Below, in pieces: positions 16,686 to 24,149 of a DNA stretch of 64,000 nucleotides (within the stretch, counting starts at the first letter, position 1; every line of letters starts with the position of its first letter). The stretch is from NCBI RefSeq assembly GCF_000515395.1, contig NZ_KI911782.1:4990070-5054069 (forward strand), read 5' to 3'. The notes below the pieces were generated by a model. It did no database searches. It saw only the letters and a list, made by a program, of their open reading frames with translations, and was not told the DNA's origin. The position numbers and the translations under genes are program-made. The stretch is from Jiangella gansuensis DSM 44835. GTDB lineage: Bacteria; Actinomycetota; Actinomycetes; Jiangellales; Jiangellaceae.

Positions 16686-17537
16686 GTGACGGACCAGCCG
16701 CTCGCGGAGCCCGGCGACGAGGGCACCAGCGAGGACGCCGAGGGGCAGACGCCCGATCGGGCCCGCCGCTGGCGGCAGATGCTCGACCTGCTGGCCGAGC
16801 GCGGGCGCCTCAGCGTCACCGACACCGCCGCCGCGCTGGCGGTGTCCGAGGCCACGGTGCGGCGCGACTTCACCGAGCTCGCCCGCCAGCAGCTGGTCAC
16901 CCGCACCCATGGCGGTGTCCTGGCCACCTCGGTCGCCTACGATCTGCCTGCCCGCTATCGCTCGTCGTCCGGGCACGACCCGAAGGAACGCATCGCCGCC
17001 GCGGCCGCGGACATGGTGGAGCCCGGCATGGTGGTCGGCTTCAACGGCGGCACGACGACGTCGGCGACGGCGCGCCGCCTGGCCGCTCGCATCGAGCACG
17101 GGCCGCATTCCGGCGACCCGGCGTTGACCGTGGTCACCAACGCACTGAACATCGCCACCGAGATGGTGCTCCGGCCACACATCCGCACGGTGTCCCTCGG
17201 CGGCGTGGCCCGGCCGCAGTCGTACGAGATGACGGGGCCGTTGGCGACACTGGTCCTCAACGAGCTCTGGCTGGACATGCTGATCCTGGGCATCGACGGC
17301 CTCACCGCCAGCGGCGGTGCCTCGTGCCGGCACGTCGGCGAAGCCGGCATCAACGCTCTGATGGTGCAACGCGCCAGCAAGGTCGTCGTGGTGGGCACCG
17401 GCGACAAGATCGGGCACCGCGCGTTCGCCCGCATCTGCGACATCGACCAGGTCAACGTCCTGGTCACCGAGCCCAGCGCTGCCGAGGACGACCTCGCGGC
17501 GCTGCGATCCGCCGGCGTCGACGTCCGCGTCGTCTGA
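16686..17537 (+). CDS. DeoR/GlpR family transcriptional regulator
   Basis: 283 residues from GTG 16686, with AGGAAAGGGG upstream. An acidic N-terminal extension precedes the DeoR helix-turn-helix (LLAERGRLSVTDTAAALAVS followed by EATVRRDFTELARQQLV) and the THGGVL signature. The C-terminal sugar-phosphate sensor (DeoRC) has the FNGGTTTSATARRL loop near residue 118 and LGIDGLTASGGAS. DeoR proteins are usually repressors released by a phosphorylated intermediate such as tagatose 6-phosphate. As the last gene of the importer operon, it probably controls both this operon and the divergent catabolic one through the sites at 13371-13510. Confidence 0.9.
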   Translation: MTDQPLAEPGDEGTSEDAEGQTPDRARRWRQMLDLLAERGRLSVTDTAAALAVSEATVRRDFTELARQQLVTRTHGGVLATSVAYDLPARYRSSSGHDPKERIAAAAADMVEPGMVVGFNGGTTTSATARRLAARIEHGPHSGDPALTVVTNALNIATEMVLRPHIRTVSLGGVARPQSYEMTGPLATLVLNELWLDMLILGIDGLTASGGASCRHVGEAGINALMVQRASKVVVVGTGDKIGHRAFARICDIDQVNVLVTEPSAAEDDLAALRSAGVDVRVV

Positions 17538-17561
17538 CTCCGGCGGGGCCGGCGCGCCAGC

Positions 17562-17635
17562 GCTGACGGCGAGCACCTTGCGGCGTCGTCGATCGCGCCC
17601 AGCGCGGCACGCTGGGGGTGCTCGGCCGCTGTCAG
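17562..17635. terminator. imperfect long hairpin between convergent genes
   Basis: CTGACGGCGAGCACC (from 17563) can pair with GGTGCTCGGCCGCTGTCAG (to 17635) with small bulges, between the DeoR stop at 17537 and the LCP stop at 17632. It overlaps the last codons of the LCP gene. It may end both transcripts; no T-run is present. Confidence 0.4.
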
Positions 17636-19308
17636 CAGACCTCGTCGATGGACTGGGCGCCCCCGGGCTCGTCCGCACCCGGCGACTCCTCGCCCTCGGG
17701 CGCCGGGGACTCACCGCCGTCCTCTCCCTCGGCTGTCGGGTCGGTCGGCTCATCCTCGCCCGACGGCGTCTCGTCCGACCCGCCTGTCGGGTCACCGGTC
17801 GGGTCGCCGGTCGGGTCGCCCGTCGGCTCCTCAACCGGCGCCTCGGTCTCGGCCGGCGGCTCCAGCGACTCCGCGACGAACTCGCGGATGAGGTCGTAGT
17901 CGGCGTCGTCGTAGGCGATGATGTCGTTGGTGAACGGGAGGCTGCGCAAGCCGGCCTCCTGCACCTTGAGCGCCAGTTCGGCGAAGGCGGAGAGCCTGCT
18001 GGCCGGGATGTCCGTGGACATCGTCTCCTCGGCCGCGCTCGCCAGTTGCTGGTACCGGGTCAGCAGGTTGAACGGGTCCGCCTGGGACGCGATGGCACCG
18101 ATGACACAACGTTGCCGGCGCATCCGCTCGTAGTCGTCGGACACCGGGCCGGGGCCGCAGCGTGCGCGGGCGAACCACAGCGAGTGGTAGCCGTCGAGGT
18201 GCTGGTTCTCCCCCGGCTCGATCCAGCCCTTGGCCTCGGTGCAACCGCCGTTGCGCTCCCTGGTGCCGATCGGAATGCGGTACGGGACGTCCAACTCGAT
18301 GCCGCCCAACGCGTCGACGAGGTACTGGAAGCCGCGCAGGTTCACCATGACGTAGTAGGAGATGTCGAGCCCGAGCGCCTCACCGACCACCAGCTTCATC
18401 GCCTCGGCGCCCGGGTCGGCGATGCCTTCGAAGAACTCCGGGAACTCATAGGGCACGAACCGGTACATCGACGACAGCCAGTAGTACGCGTCCTCCTCGG
18501 GGCCGCGGAAGCCGTCGGGATACGCCTCGTGCAGCGGTGTGCCCTCGGGCATCGGGACGTCCAGCAGGTTGCGCGGCAGCGAGAACAGCGCGGCGTCGCC
18601 GGTGTCCGTGTCGATGCTGGCGACCATGACGGTGTCGGTCCGGGTCTCGTCGCGGCCCGGCCCCGCGTCGGAACCGAGAATGAGCACGTTGACGCGGTCC
18701 TGCCCCGCCCACGGGTCGGTGTCGGAGGCATCCTCCGGAATGGTGTGACTGGGCTGGTCGTCGTCGGCGAAGACGTTGCCGATGAACTCCACCTGCCGGA
18801 ACGCGTACCGGCTGCCGAAGCTGATGGGCACGACCACGAGCGACACCAGGGTGATGACCAGCGCCGCCGAGACGAGACGCTGCGGCGCCCGCAACCCGCG
18901 TGGCTGCAGCAGGTAGAGGCCGAGGACGGCGATGAGGAGCCAGACGACCGCCAGCGCCAGCAGGCCCCGGGCCAGCCAGGTCAGGGTGTCCGGGTCAGTG
19001 CCCATGCGCGCGGCTTCGGTGATGTCGGTGCGCAGCAGTGCGACGATGGCGGCACCTACCGCCAGGACGAACAGGGTGAAGACGGTCCAGCCGAGCTTCT
19101 TCCGGCCGGCCGCGATGAGGCCGAGGCCCGGGACGAGCGCGCCGACGCCGACCTGACGCAGGAACCGGCGATACTCGGCCGGGCGCACGGCGGCGGATCG
19201 CTGCCCAGCGTCGGGCGCGGATGCCGCGGACGATTCCGGCGACGCCGGGCGCCCGGCCCCGCGTCTCCTGCGGCCCGTCGAGCCGCCCGTCTCGTCGCCG
19301 ATCATCAC
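17632..19308 (-). CDS. LytR-CpsA-Psr (LCP) family cell-wall ligase
   Basis: 558-residue membrane protein. A basic/disordered N-terminus is followed by four hydrophobic segments (about residues 50-155). The external LCP catalytic domain has NVLILGSDAGPGRDETRTD, SLPRNLLDVPMP, GIELDVPYRI, and the substrate Arg/Asp cluster GYHSLWFARARCG with DDYERMRRQR. LCP enzymes move lipid-linked wall polymers (teichoic acid, arabinogalactan-type) onto peptidoglycan. The tail is a 90-residue acidic Pro/Thr/Glu region with DPTGDPTGDPTG repeats. It lacks a LytR_C domain; a separate LytR_C protein with a similar repeat is encoded at 49975. Confidence 0.9.
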   Translation of the reverse strand: MMIGDETGGSTGRRRRGAGRPASPESSAASAPDAGQRSAAVRPAEYRRFLRQVGVGALVPGLGLIAAGRKKLGWTVFTLFVLAVGAAIVALLRTDITEAARMGTDPDTLTWLARGLLALAVVWLLIAVLGLYLLQPRGLRAPQRLVSAALVITLVSLVVVPISFGSRYAFRQVEFIGNVFADDDQPSHTIPEDASDTDPWAGQDRVNVLILGSDAGPGRDETRTDTVMVASIDTDTGDAALFSLPRNLLDVPMPEGTPLHEAYPDGFRGPEEDAYYWLSSMYRFVPYEFPEFFEGIADPGAEAMKLVVGEALGLDISYYVMVNLRGFQYLVDALGGIELDVPYRIPIGTRERNGGCTEAKGWIEPGENQHLDGYHSLWFARARCGPGPVSDDYERMRRQRCVIGAIASQADPFNLLTRYQQLASAAEETMSTDIPASRLSAFAELALKVQEAGLRSLPFTNDIIAYDDADYDLIREFVAESLEPPAETEAPVEEPTGDPTGDPTGDPTGGSDETPSGEDEPTDPTAEGEDGGESPAPEGEESPGADEPGGAQSIDEVC

Positions 19309-19520
19309 TGCTGCCCGCGCTCAAAGGGCGTGGTCACCCGCGCGTGCGCGCCTCCTTCGTCGCGTATCCGCCCGGCGGGTGGTGCTGCCGGCCGTCATCC
19401 ATGATTGTCAAGCCGATCCGTCGCCGGGTCATTGTGCCCGACCAGGACAAAAGTAACCCAGCCGCCCTGGTCCGGACGTGTATGACGGTCCCCGTGACAC
19501 CGCACCGTGATGATGCGTCG

Positions 19521-20036
19521 CTACAGCTTGCGGACCATGAGCACCGAGTCCCGGTCGTCGCCCGGCGCGACCCGGATCATACCGGGCAGCCGGCCAACCT
19601 CGACGTAGCCGGCGGCCTCGTAGAACTGCCCCAGCCCTAGCCCGTCACGGTACGTGAGATGCAGGAACTCGAGTCCGTCGGCGCGCGCGATGTCGGCCAG
19701 ACCGTCCAGCAGCACCCGGCCAGCGCCACGTCCCTGGAACCGCGGATGGATCTGCAGCCGCAACACGGTGGCCCAGTGCCGGAACAGCGGGTTGCCGGTG
19801 CCGACGATGAACGCGAAGCCGGCCCGCTCGCCGTCGACCCGCAGCAGGCCGACCGTCGTCGTGCCGGCGGCGACTCCGGCGAGCCCGTCCTCGAGTGCCG
19901 GGCGGACGTCGTCGGGACCCACCGGCGGGACGAAGCCCACCGCACCGCCGGCATTGGTGACGTCGACCCAGCAGCTCAGCATCCACGCCCGAAGGTCGTC
20001 GTCGACCTGGACGACGCGTTCGACCATTTCGCTCAC
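19521..20036 (-). CDS. GNAT family N-acetyltransferase
   Basis: About 171 residues from GTG 20036 (an ATG at 20027 is the alternative). The C-terminal half shows the GNAT acetyl-CoA loop LRLQIHPRFQGRGAGRVLLD, then ADGLEFLHLTYRDGLGLGQFYEAAGYVEVGR. The substrate is unknown. It is divergent from the XPB helicase gene, with only 19 bp between the starts, so both promoters must overlap coding sequence. Confidence 0.8.
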   Translation of the reverse strand: MSEMVERVVQVDDDLRAWMLSCWVDVTNAGGAVGFVPPVGPDDVRPALEDGLAGVAAGTTTVGLLRVDGERAGFAFIVGTGNPLFRHWATVLRLQIHPRFQGRGAGRVLLDGLADIARADGLEFLHLTYRDGLGLGQFYEAAGYVEVGRLPGMIRVAPGDDRDSVLMVRKL

Positions 20037-20055
20037 GCCCCGACGGTACGGGACA

Positions 20056-21714
20056 ATGGTGCACGTGAACGATGGCCCGTTGATCGTGCAGAGCGACAAG
20101 ACCCTCCTCCTCGAGGTCGAGCATCCGCAGGCCGCCGAGTGCCGGCGGGCCATCGCGCCCTTCGCCGAGCTCGAACGTGCGCCCGAGCATGTCCACACCT
20201 ACCGGCTCACGCCGCTCGGGCTGTGGAACGCACGCGCGGCCGGCCACGACGCCGAGCAGGTGGTCGACACCCTGCTCACCCACTCCCGCTACCCGGTCCC
20301 GCACGCGCTGCTGGTCGACGTCGCCGAGACGATGGCGCGTTACGGCCGGCTGCGGCTGGAGGGCCACCCGGTGCACGGGCTGGTGCTGATCTCCAGTGAC
20401 CGCGCGGTACTCGAGGAAGTGCTGCGTTCCAAGCGCGTCACGCCTCTGGTGGGTGCCCGCGTCAGCGACGACACCGTCGTCGTCCACCCGTCGGAGCGTG
20501 GCAACCTCAAGCAGGCACTGGTCAAGCTGGGCTGGCCCGCCGAGGACCTGGCCGGCTACGTCGACGGCGAGGCCCACGCGATCGCGTTGGACGAGAGCGG
20601 CTGGCAGTTGCGCCCGTACCAGCGCGACGCCGCGGAGGGCTTCTGGCACGGCGGCTCCGGCGTCGTGGTGCTGCCGTGCGGGGCCGGCAAGACACTCGTC
20701 GGTGCCGCCGCGATGGCGCAGGCCCAGGCCACCACGTTGATCCTGGTCACGAACACCGTGGCGGCGCGGCAGTGGCGCGACGAGTTGCTGCGCCGCACCA
20801 GCCTCACCGAGGACGAGATCGGCGAGTACTCCGGGGCCAAGAAGGAGGTCCGTCCGGTCACCATCGCGACCTATCAGGTGCTGACCACCCGCCGGAAGGG
20901 CGTGTACACCCACCTGGAACTGCTCGACGCCCGCGACTGGGGGCTCGTCGTCTACGACGAGGTCCACCTGCTGCCGGCGCCCATCTTCCGCATGACGGCC
21001 AACCTGCAGGCCCGTCGCCGGCTCGGGCTCACCGCGACCCTCGTCCGCGAGGATGGCCGCGAGGACGACGTCTTCACCCTGATCGGGCCGAAGCGCTACG
21101 ACGCGCCCTGGAAGGAGATCGAGAACCAGGGCTACATCGCGCCTGCCGACTGCGTCGAAGTGCGGGTGACGCTCTCGGACGGCGAGCGGCTCGCCTACGC
21201 CACCGCCGAGCCGGACGAGCGCTACCGCCTCGCCTCCTCCACCGATGCGAAGACGCGGGTCGTCGAGGGTCTGGTCAAACGGCACGCGGGCGAACCGACC
21301 CTGATCATCGGGCAGTACATCGACCAGCTCGACGAACTCGGCGAACGCCTCGACGCCCCGGTCGTCAAGGGCGAGACGACGGTCCGGGAGCGGCAGCGCC
21401 TCTTCGACGCGTTCCGGACCGGCGAGATCACCACGCTGGTCGTCAGCAAGGTCGCCAACTTCTCCATCGACCTGCCCGAAGCCAGCATCGCCATCCAGGT
21501 CTCCGGGACGTTCGGGTCGCGGCAGGAGGAGGCGCAGCGGCTGGGCCGCATCCTGCGCCCCAAGGCCGACGGCCGGACCGCGCGCTTCTACTCCGTCATC
21601 GTCCGCGACACCGTCGACCAGGACTTCGCCCAGCACCGGCAGCGCTTCCTCGCCGAGCAGGGCTACGCCTACCAGATCGCCGACGCCGAGGACGTCCTGC
21701 GCGGCGAGGGCTGA
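20056..21714 (+). CDS. XPB/Ssl2-type DNA repair helicase
   Basis: 552-residue superfamily 2 helicase. A Rad25/XPB-like N-terminal region precedes the Walker A segment VVLPCGAGKTLVG near residue 205, the DEVH box (VVYDEVHLLP, near 302), LGLTATLVREDGRED, and the C-terminal RecA domain with SGTFGSRQEEAQRLGRILRP (motif VI with ED/RED-like elements). Bacterial XPB homologues unwind DNA 3'-5' and are linked to repair and recombination. The ATG at 20056 is used; GTG 20065 is also possible. It lies head-to-head with the GNAT gene. Confidence 0.9.
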   Translation: MVHVNDGPLIVQSDKTLLLEVEHPQAAECRRAIAPFAELERAPEHVHTYRLTPLGLWNARAAGHDAEQVVDTLLTHSRYPVPHALLVDVAETMARYGRLRLEGHPVHGLVLISSDRAVLEEVLRSKRVTPLVGARVSDDTVVVHPSERGNLKQALVKLGWPAEDLAGYVDGEAHAIALDESGWQLRPYQRDAAEGFWHGGSGVVVLPCGAGKTLVGAAAMAQAQATTLILVTNTVAARQWRDELLRRTSLTEDEIGEYSGAKKEVRPVTIATYQVLTTRRKGVYTHLELLDARDWGLVVYDEVHLLPAPIFRMTANLQARRRLGLTATLVREDGREDDVFTLIGPKRYDAPWKEIENQGYIAPADCVEVRVTLSDGERLAYATAEPDERYRLASSTDAKTRVVEGLVKRHAGEPTLIIGQYIDQLDELGERLDAPVVKGETTVRERQRLFDAFRTGEITTLVVSKVANFSIDLPEASIAIQVSGTFGSRQEEAQRLGRILRPKADGRTARFYSVIVRDTVDQDFAQHRQRFLAEQGYAYQIADAEDVLRGEG

Positions 21715-21772
21715 GCGCCGCCCTCGCGCGTGCGTCCGGCGGGGCGCCGCATTCGCGACAGACCGTTGCAGG

Positions 21773-21796
21773 TCTGAGCGCAGCGCTGCGCTCAGA
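21773..21796. promoter_or_regulatory. perfect 24-bp palindrome upstream of the HelR-like gene
   Basis: Half-site TCTGAGCGCAGC is followed directly by its exact complement with no spacer. It lies 58 bp after the XPB stop and 119 bp before the HelR-like start. A possible -10 box (TAGGAT, 21829-21834) follows 32 bp downstream. Position and symmetry favour an operator or an upstream activator site; a terminator for the XPB gene is the alternative, although a spacerless palindrome is a poor RNA hairpin. Confidence 0.55.
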
Positions 21797-21914
21797 GTCG
21801 CGGGCCAGTACGGGCCAGCCGGCTGTGCTAGGATCCCATGCCCTTCGCGACCGGACCGGTTCCCGGGCCGTCGGAAATGCCCCATCTTCCGCCGAGCCCC
21901 AGGAGGCCGTGACC

Positions 21915-23969
21915 GTGTCCGGGACCGATCCCACTCTCGAAGCCGAGCGCGAACACCTGCGCCGCGCCCGTGCTGACCTGCGCGCCATGCGCGAGCACAC
22001 GCTCTCGCTCGACGCGCAGGGTGGCGACCACGTCTCCACCGAATATCTCAAGGCGGCGCTGTACCGGCGGGCCAAGGCGTTGGAGGACGACCCGTCCCTG
22101 CCGCTGTTCTTCGGCCGCATCGACCGGGTGGAGGCAGGCGCACCCGATGCTCCCGCAGAGGGGCAGGAGACCTTTCACATCGGCCGCCGGCACGTCATGG
22201 ACGGCAACGGTGACCCGATGGTCGTCGACTGGCGAGCCGACGTGTCGCGGGCCTTCTACCGGGCCACCCGGGCCGACCCGATGGGCGTCGTGCTGCGTCG
22301 CCGGTACGGGTTCGCCGACGGCGACCTGACCTCGTTCGAGGACGAGCACCTGCTGGACACCAGCGAGGCCGACATCACCAGCCGCATCCTCACCGAGGAG
22401 ATCGAGCGGCCGCGCGTCGGCCCGATGCGCGACATCGTCGCCACCATCCAGCCGGAACAGGACGAGGTGGTCCGCTCCGGCCTGGACCGTACGGTGTGCG
22501 TCCAGGGCGCTCCGGGCACCGGGAAGACCGCGGTCGGGCTGCACCGGGCCGCATACCTGCTGCACACCTACCGCAACCGGCTGGCTCGCAGCGGCGTCCT
22601 GGTCATCGGGCCGAACCAGGCGTTCCTCCACTACATCGCCCAGGTGCTGCCCACGCTCGGCGAGGTGGACGTCCGGCAGGTCACGGTCGCGGAGCTGGTC
22701 GGCTCGGTCCCGGTGCGCGCCGCCGACGTGCCGGCGGCCGCCGCACTCAAGGGCGACGCGCGGATGGCCGAGGTGATCCGGCGGGCGATCTGGTCGCACG
22801 TCGCCGAGCCGGCCGAGACGCTCTACGTCAGCCGCGGCACCCGGCGCTGGCGGGTGCCCGTGCACGAGGTCGCCGAAGCGATCGCCGTGCTGCGCGAGCG
22901 CGGCGACGGGTACGCGACGGCACGGTCGCTGCTCGGGCAGCGGCTCGCGCACCGCATCCTGCTGCGGATGGAGGCCGCCGGTGAGATCACCGACGACCGC
23001 GTGCAGAACGCCGTCGCCCGGTCGCGGCCGGTGAAGCAGTACGTCGACCAGCTGTGGCCGCCGCTGGACCCGGTGAAGCTGGTGATGCGGCTGCTCGGCG
23101 ATCCGGACCTGCTGGCCACCGCCGCCGACGGGGTCCTGAGCGGCGACGAACGGGACCTGCTGCTCTGGGCCAAGCCGGCCAGAGGCCCGAAGACCGCGCC
23201 GTGGTCGCAGGCCGACGCCGTCCTCGTCGACGAAGCCACCGCCCTGCTGGAACGGGTACCCGGCGTCGGCCACGTGGTGCTGGACGAGGCCCAGGACCTG
23301 TCCCCGATGGAACTGCGCGCCGTCGCCCGCCGCGCCGGCAGCGGTTCCCTGACGGTCCTCGGCGACATCGCCCAGGGCACCACGCCATGGGCGACGCCGT
23401 CGTGGCCGGACGCGCTGCGGCACCTGGGCCGCGACGACGCCCACCTCGAGGTCCTGCGCAAGGGTTACCGCGTGCCGGCCGCCGTCGTCGGCTTCGCGGC
23501 CCGGCTGCTGCCGCTCATCGCGCCCGGCATCGCGCCGCCCGAAGCGGTCCGGTCCAACCCTGGCCGGCTGGACATCATGGCGGCCGACGGCGATCTGCCG
23601 GCCGCGCTCGCCTGGGTGGCGGCCGACGTGGCCGGGCGGATCGGTTCGGTCGGGGTCGTCGCCGCGGACGACACGGTCGACGACGCGGCCGCGGCGCTCA
23701 CCGCCGCCGGGGTGGAGCACGGCCGGCTCGCCGACGACCTGCGCGTCACGCTGGTGCCCGCGACCCTCGCCAAAGGCCTGGAGTACGACCACGTGATCGT
23801 CGTGGAGCCGGCCCGCATCGTCGCCGCCGAGCCGAGCGGGCTCCGCCGGCTCTACGTGGTGCTGACCCGAGCCGTGTCGTCGCTCACCGTGGTGCACGAC
23901 GCCGCCCTGCCGGAACCGCTGTCCGGGCCTGTGTCCAGGCCGGAACCGGTGGCCCACCAGGACGTATAG
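21915..23969 (+). CDS. HelD/HelR-like superfamily 1 helicase, RNA polymerase-associated
   Basis: 684 residues from GTG 21915, chosen because AGGAGG (21901-21906) is 8 bases upstream; GTG 21909 would be too close. An N-terminal coiled-coil arm (EAEREHLRRARADLRAMREH) is followed by the Walker A CVQGAPGTGKTAVGLHRAAYLL near residue 195, VLDEAQDLSPMELRA (Walker B), GDIAQGTTPWA and GYRVPAAV. The layout matches actinobacterial HelD/HelR proteins, which dislodge stalled or rifamycin-bound RNA polymerase from DNA. A palindrome and -10-like box lie upstream. Role in drug tolerance is inferred from the family. Confidence 0.85.
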   Translation: MSGTDPTLEAEREHLRRARADLRAMREHTLSLDAQGGDHVSTEYLKAALYRRAKALEDDPSLPLFFGRIDRVEAGAPDAPAEGQETFHIGRRHVMDGNGDPMVVDWRADVSRAFYRATRADPMGVVLRRRYGFADGDLTSFEDEHLLDTSEADITSRILTEEIERPRVGPMRDIVATIQPEQDEVVRSGLDRTVCVQGAPGTGKTAVGLHRAAYLLHTYRNRLARSGVLVIGPNQAFLHYIAQVLPTLGEVDVRQVTVAELVGSVPVRAADVPAAAALKGDARMAEVIRRAIWSHVAEPAETLYVSRGTRRWRVPVHEVAEAIAVLRERGDGYATARSLLGQRLAHRILLRMEAAGEITDDRVQNAVARSRPVKQYVDQLWPPLDPVKLVMRLLGDPDLLATAADGVLSGDERDLLLWAKPARGPKTAPWSQADAVLVDEATALLERVPGVGHVVLDEAQDLSPMELRAVARRAGSGSLTVLGDIAQGTTPWATPSWPDALRHLGRDDAHLEVLRKGYRVPAAVVGFAARLLPLIAPGIAPPEAVRSNPGRLDIMAADGDLPAALAWVAADVAGRIGSVGVVAADDTVDDAAAALTAAGVEHGRLADDLRVTLVPATLAKGLEYDHVIVVEPARIVAAEPSGLRRLYVVLTRAVSSLTVVHDAALPEPLSGPVSRPEPVAHQDV

Positions 23970-24086
23970 GGTCCCGATGCCCGCGAAGAGCTACATTCTG
24001 TGTATTCTCTGCACCGCGTAAGGGGTCATCGGCACCCCCCGAGATTCGCTCGGCTGCCGAGCGACGGCACGGCCTGGGGAGGGCGC

Positions 24087-24149
24087 ATGGCATCTGACTT
24101 CGAGCTGACTGCGGCCATACGCGGTACCCGTCCGGGAACCCAGCGGTGA
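24087..24149 (+). CDS. 20-residue leader ORF coupled to the ether-lipid operon
   Basis: ATG 24087 follows a GGGGAGGG stretch (24076-24083) closely. The frame encodes MASDFELTAAIRGTRPGTQR and ends in TGA, whose first bases are shared with the GTG start of the next gene (GTGA at 24146-24149). The reductase gene has no convincing ribosome site of its own, so its translation probably depends on this short ORF. It could be a regulatory leader peptide or simply a coupling device. Not matched to any family. Confidence 0.5.
   Translation: MASDFELTAAIRGTRPGTQR

Noticed and set aside
17538-17631. strong intrinsic terminator between the DeoR and LCP genes
   Set aside because: Pairing exists but has bulges and a long loop, so it is listed only with low confidence and not used for inference.
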